Assembly: GCA_033807695.1 (NCBI GenBank)
Contig: CM066310.1
Span: forward strand, 868,001 to 932,000
Length of the DNA stretch: 64,000 nt
Direction of reading: 5' to 3'
Source of the DNA: Daedaleopsis sinensis
Lineage: Eukaryota > Basidiomycota > Agaricomycetes > Polyporales > Polyporaceae
This document shows positions 25,311 to 37,065 of this stretch, one piece after another. The notes below the pieces were generated by a model. The model was not told the origin of the DNA and searched no databases. It saw nothing but the letters and a program-made list of their open reading frames with translations. Numbering within the stretch: the stretch's first letter is position 1; the number at the start of each line of letters is the position of its first letter. The translations under genes were made by a program, and so were the position numbers.

Positions 25311-25583
25311 TGCGCGCAGAGTGCTGGGTATCCTCAGGGGCATTGTGTATTCGAATGAGTAAGTGATCAAGTCCGCCGTCGGTCCCAAGCCCAGTTTTCA
25401 CTCGCTCCAGCATCACTACCATCTCGCACTTCCTCCTCGGAACGGACGCTCACTGGCAGAACGACTCTCACGCCATATCTACATGCGACATTGACTCGAC
25501 CTACTCGAAAAGAACATCGTTAGAAGTATGAAGTTGCTTGCAACAGGGCAAACTCATTGCTCATAGCCCAAGAAAACAGTTAT

Positions 25584-25726
25584 ACATTCACGGCACGACC
25601 CAAGAATTACAGCAACAGAGGCAAGCCCTTCATACTAACGACCAAGCACATGCTACATTCACGGCACAACACAAGAATCATATCAACAGAGACAAGTCCT
25701 TCATACTAACGAATAAGCACATGCTC
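25584..25726. repeat. 71-bp tandem repeat, two copies
   Basis: Two adjacent copies begin ACATTCACGGCAC at 25584 and 25655. They differ at several positions. A plus-strand frame runs through both but has no known motif. Confidence 0.75.
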
Positions 25727-27027
25727 ACGATCCGCCAGAATACAAGCAAATCGGAGGGTGCCTCCAGGGCGCCCCGATCTTGAACCTATTCTGGCCCGGC
25801 AACGAAGGAAGCCAAATCATACCCTCCCGGATGAAGACTCGCTCTGCGTCCAGCCGAGAGCAGCCATCTCGCATCGTGCAACGATACGAACTCGCCAGCC
25901 TCCACGCTATCACAGTACCGAACGGTGTCATGAAAGTTGCTTCCAACACCGCGCGTTCGCCAGATAACGGATCAAAGAAGTCGACAAACGACACCGCGTC
26001 CCCGAAGTACCGCACTTGCTTCGGGCACATCGCATCCAACCCGAAGCAACGACGGACTGGCCTGTGAAAAGGCCACGCCCAACGTTCCCAATCCGGAGGG
26101 GCACCCCAAGACAGACGTAGTCGCTTCTTCATCGTCGCAGGGGCATCGTCTCGTACTCGGAAAGTGGCATCGACATCGTCGCCTACGTCGGACGGCAGAC
26201 CCAACGTTGCCAACGACCGACGTGTCAAGCCGACGATCCCTGGGGACCACGACCTGCAATGACCCGCGTCCTCCTTGTCGAACCGCGCCGGTGACCACGA
26301 AATATCGAAACCGAGGTCGGTAAGCCTGTTCAACACGACGAGATCGAACGGAAGAACGCGGTGTAGCGCATGATCCGCCAACAGCGCCCGCCACCGCAAA
26401 GTGAGTCGCGGATAAGCACAACCGAACGACTGCCACGAAACATAGTTGAACAAAGCAGTGCAGGGGGCGCGACAGATAGGGGACAACGCGGACCAAAACA
26501 TGGACCGATGGACAACGATGGAGCGACTTCCGCTGAGCCGGAATTGAGTGCATTGTGATACGTCCCGTCTCGTCCAGTGCTCGCTGCGACCAAACTTCTT
26601 GACTTCTTCAACAGGACCTCGGATATGGCCTTCGATATCCGCGATCAATCCATCGTAAAGCGAATTCGGAACGTAGACCTCCAAGAGATCCACAGGAAGG
26701 ACGCCGTCACGTATAAAGAACGCCAGTGCAAACATCCCTCCGATCAAAGCCCGATGCTTCGCTAAAAAGAGCATGAAGGGTTCCCCGTCGTTCACGAAAG
26801 GTTGCAACATTCTTCGCAAACGACGGCGCAAGGAGCTGACCACCAAAGTGTAAGACGCGCGGCACGTTCTCCGCCATGCGAGGGCAGTCTCGATATCCAT
26901 CACGTCAACGACACCGTCGACGAGCTCCACAGGCATTCTAAGCACCAATAGGTAAGATAGGACAAAGTCGAATAGCAATCTACAGCACATACCGCACATA
27001 TACCGTGCCGTTCTCAAAGGTCGCCAT
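25725..27027 (-). CDS. F-box/nucleotidyltransferase-like protein, family member D
   Basis: Exons 27027-26993 and 26937-25725 give about 415 residues starting MATFENGTVYVR. The 55-bp intron has a GTATGT donor, is phase 2, and lies directly before MPVELVDGVVDVMDIETALA, the F-box-like helix. The core reads ALIGGMFALAFFIRD then LLEVYVPNSLYD, again without DxD. Later blocks are FNYVSWQSFGCAYPRLTL, KQVRYFGDAVSFVDFFDPLS and TPFGTVIAWRLASSYRC, matching members B and C. An extra stretch before the RYFG block makes it the longest of the four. The role is unknown. Confidence 0.65.
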
Positions 27028-28510
27028 CTCCGTTCTTCAAGTGCGACAACGGTAAGCACCTCCTCTAAAGTCGGTCAGCAAAAGTTGTAAGACTCAAAGG
27101 ACGAGCTACTCACTTCTGCCACGCACTGATGGTCTACACAGTTTAAGTCGCACTCTCGCCATCCTTTATACAATTCCCCCAAGCGCGGGAAATCAAGCAT
27201 CATCTTCCTCTTCCACTGAAGTTGAACCCCTCATACACACGATTCGTCAGCCGCACGCTAGATTCCACTAAGCGCAACGTCTACAGTCACATAGCACGTA
27301 AGTCTCATCCTATTCTAGCACTTCTAGCATAGCACAGATTGCAGAGCATGCATTTCTCCTACCATCAGCTTCGTAATGCTACATGCTAAAGAACAATGTG
27401 GACATCGGACCAGTCAGCACTCATCATTCACATTCTTCTGACTTATCCACTGACAAAGCTCCTTGACTTCGACAGCACCATTCCGAACAACGCCACAGCC
27501 ACAGATCCCAATCTTCTCCGTCGATCCAATCGACATGACCTTCTCGGCAATTGACCACAACGCATGTACAAGGCTCAACATTTCTAGCTCGTAACTCATC
27601 GATGGCTTCGGCCTACATCCTTCTCACACAAACATATCATAAGCATCGCAGCCTTCGCGCTCGCGTGCATATTCCAACTACACTGGCACCCAATAGCAGA
27701 CGAAGAGCCAAATCCAACCTAAGAGAGACAGAAAAATCCAACCTAAGAGATATACAGACAGACATACAGATAAGAGATACAGATAAGAACTCACAACTCT
27801 ACGTAGCCCTACAAGCATCCACATCCACCATAGTGATCATGCCACCGACTACTAATTCTGAAAACTCTATTACCAATTATTACTACAGCTCAAGCGCTCC
27901 AAAGGTGCCAGGGGGAGCGGTGCCAAAAGTCACGTGAAGCGGACTTGACTTTAGTTCCATCGAGACCTGGACTACTACGTGTCCAGGAATACAGCAGCAG
28001 AGTCTTCGGACTTGCTACACGCCATTCCCCGGGCTATCGTGGCTGCCTTCTCAGGCTTCAAATTACCATCGTTGAGTCCTGTCACCGTCAAATTCGCTTT
28101 TCCAATAACGCAACCCCGGACGCGTTAAATCATATTCACCTGATCGCGTAGAAGACGTTTTGGGGTTCTTCGCAGTTCATGATGCCATTACACTGAGGGT
28201 CGTGTGTCTTAAGCCGCGCCTCTCCCCGTATCTGCACAGTTCACTTCAAGACAGCGAGAAGCACGCCACCCCGCGGCCGCTGTCAACATGAAAGTTCGTG
28301 TTTCATTGCGCATTACGTCGTACACTACTCATAACACTGTAACAGACAATATAATGTTCGCAGAACCCGGGAAAAAACATAAAGATAATCGCGCAGCGTG
28401 TGATGCGTGTGTCAAGATGATGTAGCTGCCGAGCAAAGGGCACCACTCTTCAATCCGAAATTCGATGTTCAACATCGCGCACACGCATACTCTCCACCCG
28501 CATTCGCACT
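27028..28510. other. About 1.5 kb without a confident gene
   Basis: Short frames at 27551-27937 and 27945-28151 show no domain. The part from about 28300 begins a sequence also found near 34770 (TTACGTCGTACACTACTCA), so it belongs to the duplicated SLATT unit. Confidence 0.35.
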
Positions 28511-30300
28511 TCAAACGGGCGAGTGGTTGATCTTCTCCTTCCCTGGGTCTTGCTTCTTCTTCTGGACATTCACGTCGTCACCCACGCCTTCGACGCCGTT
28601 GCCCATGATCTCCTCGAACCGGCGCCGGTAGCGGTTGATCATGTCATCGTGCTCGGGCCCAATCTTGTGTCCGTAGTCGAGCTCGAATGCCTCGCAGTCG
28701 CGCAGGAACGAGCTCAGGTCCTGCGCCCGCCGTGCACTCCATTCGGGCTCGCCTGACCCTCGCGCTTTCGCAAGGTACGACGCGGCGAGAGTGGAGAGCC
28801 CGCCGAGCACAGACGTCGCGATCGATGTCTACAGGAACACCAAGTAGTAGTGAGTATGCGACAATGTCTTATCTCCATGTCGGTGTGCTCACCTGCCGTC
28901 CAGTAGTCGCAGCCGCCACACCTGTTGTGAGTGCCCCAAGGAACACCTGTGCTCCGATCGCCGCATTGAGTGCCCATCCATGGAGCTTGGCTGGTCGCAA
29001 CAACATCCGACGCGCTCAGCTCTTCGCCCTCTCCACCTGCGCTGAGAACGCTCACCTCTGGTCTCGGCCCTCGCTTTCTCCAGCCGCGCAGCATCGAGCG
29101 TAGGCCCGATCCGCTCGCCGACGGTCTTCTCCAGATGCGACACGAGGGTGCCCGCGACGCTCCTCCGCGCCTGTGCATGCGCCGTCAACGTCGAGCCGTC
29201 CGTGGCGCGGCGAGTCGTCGTGTTCGGCACGATCCAATCGAGGTTGGACCCGCCGTGCGGGGAGGCCATACCCGCGCCCATGCCCTCCGCGTTCAGATTG
29301 AGCGCGATCTCGGACGGGTCGCGGCCGTACACGCCCGGGGTGGTCGGGAGCGACTTGGGCACGGGCATGCCGATGCCCACGGACGACGCGGCTGCAGGGT
29401 AGCGGTCGGTGTCGCGGTGGCGCATGGGGTCGTGGTAGCTCACCGCGCGCGCGGGGCGGCGGATGCTCGTGCTTGGGGTCGGTGCGTGATTTCCTCCGCC
29501 GTTCCCGCTCCCATTCCCGTTCCCGTTCCCGCCCCCGCCGTTTCCGTTCCCCCCTCCACTTCCGTGCACAAAGCCGGAGCCGGAGCCGCTGCTGAGGATA
29601 CTGAACGTACGCACTGGGGAGGTCTCCTGCCCGGACTGCGCGCCTTGCTCCTCCGGGTCTGACTCCTGTAGCGAGTCGCGCAGATGCGGCCGCCGCGCCA
29701 TGGTCGAGGGGCCTGCGCCCGCGCTACTGCTCGCGACGTGCGCTTGTGGATAAGATGTGATCGCAGCTGTGGCCGTAGCTCCAGTGGCAGCAGGGGTAGT
29801 CATCCTATGCGTATCAGAGTGCGAGTTCGACGGTGTGTGCGGCGCAGGTGGCGGGGTCGGATGCATTGCAGTTGGGCTCTCTGTGGTGCGCTGAGCTGCC
29901 GGTGGGAGGAACGACGGAGCAGGCATGGTGATCGGGCCTGGGAACGGCACGGGCTTCCTGAAGGACGCGGTCTGCGTGCCGCTGTCGCTGGGGTCGTTCG
30001 TGTGCGTGGCCGTGGTTTGAGTGTGCTGGGCGTGCGGGGTGGGGGTGGCCTCCTCGTGTCCGCCGTGCGCGTGTGGCTCGCGGTCGCTCGTGCCCGTCGT
30101 GGATGGTGCTGGGGCAGAGTCCTGGCTGCTGCGTGGGTGGTCCATACTGCGGAGAACTACTTAGCACGGCCGGGGTCGTGGAGGTGGACCGTGAACGCGT
30201 CTGGCGGTGAAGTGGGGAAGCGCGAGCGGCGAGGTGTCCGCGCGCGGAAGGCGAGAGGGTGGGTGCATTATAAGTGCTCTGGCTTATGTCTGTTCGGCTC
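28300..30300. repeat. SLATT duplication unit 1
   Basis: Direct repeat partner of about 34760-36240. Shared sequence includes the gene's three exons, intron positions, the 3' flank with TTACGTCGTACACTACTCA, and the 5' leader. The units differ mainly by about 176 codons of low-complexity coding sequence. Confidence 0.75.
28511..30145 (-). CDS. Fungal SLATT-domain protein, copy 1
   Basis: Exons 30145-29056, 28990-28893 and 28828-28511 give about 501 residues, starting MDHPRSSQDSAPAP. The first 330 residues are low complexity, with a Gly/Asn run (GNGNGGGGNGNGNGSGN). The SLATT region begins at EKTVGERIGPTLDAARLEKA and has two hydrophobic segments, IGAQVFLGALTTGVAAATTG and SVLGGLSTLAASYLA. A conserved helical tail follows with DLSSFLRDCEAFELDYGH and RYRRRFEEIMGN. 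In bacteria SLATT domains are predicted two-helix membrane effectors of nucleotide-signalling conflict systems; fungal members form their own family of unknown function. Both introns sit at the same places as in copy 2. Confidence 0.85.
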
Positions 30301-32523
30301 TGGCTTTGATCGGCTTTGCTAATGCTCATAGCAAAGATGCGAAGGAGAAGCCATGGAGACAAGCCCAACTGGGTGACCCTTGCCATACCCGAGTCCGCTT
30401 CCATTTGCCCCGTACAGCAGATCTCAGATCGCGCGACCCTGTCCGTGCCAAGTCCCACACACCGCGGTCGCGCCACTCCCACTACAATGTCACTGTGGCA
30501 GCAGACTGCTCGACGTGCGCGCGAGTGGAGACGCATCTCCCTTGTGCGCATTCGACTCGTCTCTGTGCACGAGCGTCGCCCGGACTTGGACTCGTAGCCT
30601 CTCAAACGCAGGAAACGAGTATACCGACCGGCGACCGAGTCCCGACGCGTGAGCACGCGTGGAAGCTCGCGTTGATGACGGATAGTCATTGCGATTACTG
30701 CACCGCGCGACCGCTTCCGTGAGCGATGAAAGCCCTCTCGCGCGCAGGTCACTGCGCTTTCGGTTTGCTGCCGGCATCAATGGGCGACAAGCGCGCGGAC
30801 GATTGCGTGCGGCGAGCGTGAGTGAACTCAATCTTTAATGAAACCGGTGCGTAGCTCGTCCGCCCGTCGAATGCGCTTTCGCCGGTGACGGTGGGTTCTC
30901 CGCGCTCAGACGTATCTGCTCGCTGGCTGCGCTCCCTTCCCTTCGGCTCTCAACGGTTCTCTGGATCTTATGCACCAGTCACTCTTCCAGTGGAAGGCTC
31001 CAATTGGTGTACGTGGTGGCCTCGGATGGTGCGTCTGACGGGCGTGGACGCCGCCGCGGTATGCCCGCTTTGTGCCCTATGCAACTGGTCACGGCTTCCC
31101 AGAGCTCGTCGACGGGTCGACGCGTTCAATTCGGAGTGGTGAGGGGGCTCCCGTCGCTGTCAAACGTTGCTCGACTGTTCAAACTCAAAACGATATCGAA
31201 TTGTGCCAGTCTTTTCTAATCTGGTCGATGTGAGTACCTATCAATGTCCACAGTTATGAACGCACTCACTATAAAGGCCATAGTGGCAGACCGGCGCAAG
31301 TGGTGCGGTGGCTTCACACGCAATGGCAAGTTTCGTAGAGACCATCTATGGCTCAGGGTGCCAGCGACAACAATCCTCGCCCTGCACGCCGTTGGTTCTC
31401 GCTTCAAATGGCTTGTACCTCCGTGACAGCCGTCCTTTTATGAGAGGATGCATGTCCGATCGCGAGCCGACGAAGTGGCAACAGAGTGGCAACATAGTCG
31501 CACAGTCCGAAGTGACAGCCCAGACGGGCCCGGGTATATTATCCCCGGATTCGTGGCAGGGGTTCGCTGGTCCAGGAGGTCCGGGTAGCAATCAGTCAGA
31601 ACATGATACATGATAAGTATCCCTGGATGAAGTAGAAGAAACGATACACACGTAAGTAGTACAGTTGCCATACGGATCAATGGTGACATTTGCGGTACGT
31701 ACCATAGTACATGTACCATGATCATCTCACTCAGTATACACATATACCCACAGCCGATTACCAGAGCTGGGTAAGTGATATGTCGCTATCAATCTCCTAT
31801 TACCTCAATACTACTCCCTTCAAACCTCCAGCACTCTATGGTGCTCTCCGCCTTGACCACCAATCGTGGCCGAAGTTGAACGCCACTAGAAACGGCAGTA
31901 TCGATCGGAACCGCTTCATCATGATTGGACTCGTCGACAGTTCAACTTGAATACTCCATTCGGAGCATCCGAGTCCACCAGAGGAGGAAACCTTGGATAG
32001 TCGGTGAGCGTGTCCACATCTTCATGGTGACACTTGTTTCCCGCCGGCATACCATAGGGGAAATTTCAGCCTCGTTTCCTCCGTCAGGCTCGAGGTCCGC
32101 ATCCTCAGGTGGGATACAGGGGTTTACCGGGATCCATGGAGCTGTGAGACCTCAGACGAGTGCAGTGACAGGTGAGTCTTCGAGGATCTCATAAGAATTC
32201 GTGCTGCCTCTAGAAGCAGCTGAGGGGTTATATCCGTACTTACCCATGGGCACGCATTTGGACACGCGTTGAAACGCTGATGAGCGGATCATGAAAAATT
32301 GATGCGCTCGGAGTCAACGGCCAGCTTGGGTGTTCGCTCTTTGGCCAATCCGAGTGGCTTTTGCCATCACGCCCGGGGTTATATCCCCCTCTGCCCTCTA
32401 GAGGCAGTCCTTGGTGCAGACGGCTCACCCCAGGCTCACCCTCGAGTCCTTTTCGTCCTCTCCATTCATCCGATCGTACCCCTCCACCACCATCTGACTC
32501 CAATCTCGCACATTCTGCAAAAC
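30146..32523. other. About 2.4 kb without a confident gene
   Basis: The first 150 bp are the SLATT1 promoter. Frames at 30207-30752, 30885-31142 and 31308-31613 have no recognisable motif. The last 100 bp are the F-box copy 1 promoter and leader. Confidence 0.3.
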
Positions 32524-34742
32524 ATGGAGCTTCTCGATCTGAACGACGATATTCTCACTGATATCTGCAGCCACCTGTTTGGAAGGAACATTCGCAATCT
32601 CTCGCTCACTTGCAAACGTCTGCACGATCTCGCGGTCGTCTACATCGCCTCTATACTGAGAGTATGCGATGTTGCCGAGCTCAAACCACTCTGCCAATAC
32701 TTCCTCGATAGAGACCAGTCTTCGGCCAGTCAGGTCCACAGTATTGTCCTCTTGTGGGGGCCAAGGAGAGTGAAGAGCAGTATGAAAGTCACAACGGGCG
32801 AGCCGGACGACCGCGGGATCAATCCTGCAGCACCGGAGGTCATGGACCTCGTGCTCTCCCTGCTCAGCGGCACACGCAACCTCAAGAGGCTCTCGTTCGC
32901 CTTTCTCGACGAGTTCTTGCATCACGACAAAGATTGCAAGCTGGCGGCTATCCTTCGTGGTCTACTCCGCCTCCGCTGGGCCGAGATCGGGTCGGTGACT
33001 GCCCCGGTGCTCAAGTTCATCGGGAGCACAGGGTGGAACCTGTCCACACTCTCACTATTTTATGATAGCACGACCCATATCAACTTGAAACACCGTGACT
33101 ATGGAACCATTCGCATGCTCCTCACCGCCCTCTCCAACTTTCCCAACCTACACACGTTGTGCATCGTGAACTTCCGCGTCCTGGCATCCTACCGCGACTT
33201 GCAGGAGGGTTTCCCCTACCTCTATCCCTCTGTCCGCAGACTCTTCATCCTTGGTGCATCGAAAGAGACGCTCGATTTTGTCGACCTCTTCCCCAACATC
33301 ACATTGTTGGAGTATTCAGTCATTTGCATGAACACGATATACCGGGTAATACAGGAGCCCCTCAGCGAGCGGCTCGCCCCCAGCCCCGCCACGGTTGACT
33401 GGCCGCCTCTCCGCTTTCTAATGCTCTCGTCGATCGCTGCCCTGCGCTATGCAAAGAATCGTCTATGCACAGTCGAAAACCTCCAGGTTGGTGACAGGAT
33501 AATAGTGGACATGTACGGCAAAGATACGCCCGACGTCTCCACCTTGCTTGAGGGGCTGCGCAAAGCATCCCCTGTGGGGCTGCAGCTCTGGCTGGTGGTA
33601 GATGCTGAGCCGATGCGCTTCTGGGCGCAGGTCCCCGCGATTGCCCCGCGTCTGCGTTATCTCGAGCTCAAGCTGTCCACCACCGAGGTCAAGGAGGACT
33701 GCGCCTGCTGGCTGGTACGTCCTAGCTATCCAGCCAGTTCAGCCGCGATTGTTGCTAACTAATGCTCGAACATGTAGGACAATCTGCCGGACGCGCTTCG
33801 CGGTCTCAGCCTCCTCGGATTGCGGTTGTATTTCCCTTTACTGCCCTATGTTGTGCGCAGCCAGCGCGCTTCCAGCTGCAAGGACCCAGTGGAGAAGCAA
33901 ATGCAGGAGGCGCGGGAAGAGGAGAGGTACAAGGCAGAGATAGCTCTCTCGGACAGGATGTACGACCACCGCATCGCCATCACGCCTAGACTTGCCATTC
34001 AGTTGGCCGGTGTCATGCCTACCCTCAAGCTTATCGGAATCCTCGATGAGGGACCGAACTTATATTTCGATCCCCCCAACAGGCGTATGTACATCCCCTC
34101 GGTACCATACTGTGAAAGCACCAAGGCGCTGACGTACAGTTTCCTCTAGCTGAGTGGGAAGAGGACCGTGACGAGTACATCTCGGACTCAGACATCCAGG
34201 AATGGGATTTTCCAGATGGACGGGTGGACGATGATGTGTACTTCGAGAAGCGGGACGACTACGCGCATGTGGGCGAATGGCACCTAGAATCGCCCCTGAA
34301 ATCGCGCTGGTGGCGGGTTCGAGGAGTCGACGTGGACTCCGGCGTACAACATGCTCAGCTTCGGGCCCTCACGCCCGCGGAGGCCCGGTGCGCGCAGAGA
34401 ATCCGCCGGGATCGTACCGACCTCACCTGGCTCGAAGATATAGAAAGTGAGTAGATCCTTAGCCCCCGTAGTACATATCGCGTCCCACTACATGATATGC
34501 TCACATACAATTCGATCTCTACCCACAGATATCATACCATTTGCGCCGTAGCTTCGACTCTGCAGAGCCTCGAGGATCATCAATTTAGCTGAACTATGTA
34601 TTTCCTCGTGACTCGTGATGCTTCTGATTGTATGTTTAGGGCCTCTGGAGTCTGCACCGTTGTCTACTTTGTCCCCGCACACTGATTTCGGCTCTTAGAG
34701 AAATTCTAGTCCGTCGCGGACAGTCACGAGATGCATGATAGC
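32440..34742 (+). repeat. Left arm of inverted segmental duplication
   Basis: Matches 44530-46700 in reverse orientation. It covers the whole F-box gene and continues 3' of it: ATCATACC then GGCTCTTAGAG and GAGATGCATGA at about 34540-34740 correspond to reversed sequence at about 44530-44690. The arms enclose SLATT2 and CAD. Confidence 0.75.
32524..34454 (+). CDS. F-box protein with leucine-rich-like repeats, copy 1
   Basis: Exons 32524-33714, 33778-34084 and 34150-34454 give about 600 residues. The N terminus MELLDLNDDILTDICSHLF, then LSLTCKRLHDLAVVYI, is a typical F-box. The middle has leucine-rich stretches such as TGWNLSTLSLF, FPNLHTLCIVNF and LRYLELKLS, spaced like irregular LRR units. 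The C-terminal exon is acidic and charged (EEDRDEYISDSD, then SRWWRVRGVD and TPAEARCAQRIRRDRTDL). Such proteins usually carry substrates to SCF ubiquitin ligases. Copy 2 on the opposite strand shares exon positions and most of the sequence. The start was chosen at the ATG that precedes the F-box and is shared by both copies. Confidence 0.85.
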
Positions 34743-35026
34743 GGGTTGTGTAGTACCTCTCCGAATCTTTTCCTTTCTGAATTACGTCGTACACTACTCA
34801 CAACAGTACTACTCACAACAGTATAACACATCGGAATACACTCACGAACTCCCGAAACCCCGCGCAGGGTGTGAAGTGCGTATGCACCATATGTGAAGGA
34901 TGCATGCAGTCGCCGAGCAAAGGGCACCACCGTTCCCTGGCAATATTCGATATCTGATATCCGGAGCCGATGTTCAATGTCGCGGCGCGCACACTCACAC
35001 TTGCCCTGCTGCACTCCCACTCGCCT
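34743..35026. other. 3' flank of SLATT copy 2
   Basis: Carries the ACGTCGTACACTACTCAC sequence that also flanks SLATT copy 1. No gene. Confidence 0.5.
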
Positions 35027-36240
35027 TCAAACGGGCGAATCGTTGATCTTCTCCTTAGCGGCGCCCTGCTTCTTCTTGACATTGACGTCGTCGCCCACGC
35101 CCTCGACGCCGTTGCCCATTATCTCTTCGAACCGGCGCCGGTAGCGGTTGATCATGTCGTCGTGCTCGTGCCCGACCTTGTGCCCGTGGTCGAGCTCGAA
35201 CGCCTCGCAGTCGCGCAGGAATGAGTCCAAGTCGTGCACCCGGCGCGCACTCCTTTCGGGCTCGCCCGACCCGCGCGCTCTTGCAAGGTACGACGCCGCG
35301 AGAGTGGAGAGCCCGCCGAGTACGGAGGTCGCTATTGATGCCTATGGGGACGCCGAGTAGTGAGTACGTGTCCGATCTCTAGATCAGTATGCTCACCTGC
35401 GGCCCGGTAGTCGCAGCCGCGACGCCCGTTGTCAGTGCTCCGAGGAGCACCTGGGCCCCGATCGCCACGTTCAGTGTCCAACCATGAAGCTTGGCTAGTC
35501 ACGGGAATATCCGACACACTCAGCCATACTGTCCACCCACTCTACCAGCAGCGAGAACGCCTACTTTTCGTATCGGCCCGCGATCTCTCCAGCCGCGCAG
35601 CATCGAGCGTAGGCCCGATGCGCTCGCCGACGGTCTTCTCCAGAGGCGACACGAGCGTGCCCCCGACGACGCTCCTTCGCACCGGCGCGTGCGCAGTAGC
35701 CCGCCGGGCCGTCGTGTTCGGCACGACCCAGTCGAGAGTGGACCGCAGGCCGTGCGCGCCCACGCCCTCCAGGGCGATTTCGGACGGGTCGCGGTCATGT
35801 GCACCCGGGACGGGGGGAAGCGACCTGGTCCTGTCTGCGGACGACGCGGGTGCGGGGTAGCGGTCGGCGTCGCGATAGCGCACGGGGTCGTGGTAGCTGA
35901 CCGCGCGGGCGGGGCGGCCGATGCTCGGGGTCGGGGTTGGTGCGTAGCTCCCTCCGCCGTTCCCGTCTTCGTTTCCCTTTTCTCCTTCGTTGGTGGCTGC
36001 GATTTGAGCGTGAGCGTGCTGAGTGGGGGTCGTGTCCTCGTGCCCTCCGTGCGTGTGTGGGTCGCGTTCGCTTGTGTTCATCGTGGTTGGTGCTGGGGCT
36101 GAGTCTTGGCTGCTGCGTGGATGGTCCATGTTGCGGTAAAGTCGAGGTGGATACGTCTGGCGGTGAGGGGGGCGGCGAGGTGTTCGCGCGCAGAGGGCGA
36201 GAGGGTGCATTATGAATGGTTTGACATGCTTATATGGAGA
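34760..36240. repeat. SLATT duplication unit 2
   Basis: Direct repeat partner of about 28300-30300, about 6.4 kb apart in the same orientation. Confidence 0.75.
35027..36129 (-). CDS. Fungal SLATT-domain protein, copy 2
   Basis: Exons 36129-35565, 35494-35397 and 35341-35027 give about 325 residues, beginning MDHPRSSQDSAPAP like copy 1. The low-complexity N-terminal part is much shorter. The SLATT region again starts EKTVGERIGPTLDAARLE and contains IGAQVLLGALTTGVAAATTG and SVLGGLSTLAASYLA as membrane segments, then DLDSFLRDCEAFELDHGH and RYRRRFEEIMGN. Exon 2 is 98 nt in both copies. The first donor has changed to GTAGGC, weaker than GTGAGC in copy 1. Strong conservation of the membrane core against loss in the linker suggests both proteins are maintained. 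Confidence 0.85.
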
Positions 36241-37065
36241 CAAGTCGAGCAGGGTGGATAATCATAGCGATTAGGGCACCGCGCATCGGGCGTCTGACGC
36301 ATCAACGCGTCAACGTCTAACGCTTCTGCGCTCCATGAAAGCCATCGAGCTCGCGGAGAAAGCGACTGCAGTAGATACATATTGCTCTCGGTTCGGAATC
36401 GCTGCCGTTCTCCATGCAGCTGGGCGAGATTAATGAAATGACGTCATCATTTACCGATCACTCTCAAAAAGGATAGGCTTTCACCATATTGGGATAACGT
36501 AGGAAGTATACTTTGTACGATGTGGTACGTGTATAGGCCGCACACGCAAACATATATAAAGGCAGTCATGGTCAAATGCTCGACCCAGCATGCTCGACCC
36601 AGCATCCTCACTTATCTCCCCACTCAGGCTCGCACAAGACCTTGAAAGTAAGTCCGCCGCCTGCCTACTAGAGGGTGATGCCGCTTCACCCACCACCTAC
36701 CTGTGCATCGTCTAGACCTATCTACCCGTCAAAGCACACGGCATGTGCATCATGGCGTACAGATACACGACGTCGATTCAATTGAGCACTCAGTATGTGC
36801 CAGTATGTGCCTCTGGCTCCTGGGATATAATTGCCCTATAAAGGGCAACCGAGAGAGATCGTCGGCAAGCTCCGCGATTAGATCTATCATCTCATTTGCC
36901 TGCACGTGACTGCGATTTCTGGTTTTCATGAGGGGCGGAGAGACGCTTGATCTTTTTCTCTTCCTCTTCACTCGACACTCTCGTGGAGCGAGCGAGCGGT
37001 GAGGAAGAGATTCACGGCACCCCACAACGCCTCCCACCATTTTCCAATCCATTCCTTTGACCACC
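36130..37065. other. Divergent spacer between SLATT2 and CAD
   Basis: Contains the SLATT2 promoter on its left and the CAD promoter and leader on its right. The short frames have no domain. Confidence 0.5.
36837..36842 (+). promoter_or_regulatory. Possible TATA box for CAD
   Basis: TATAAA within CCCTATAAAGGG, about 225 bp before the CAD start codon. A second TATA-like run lies near 36550. Assignment is by position only. Confidence 0.3.
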
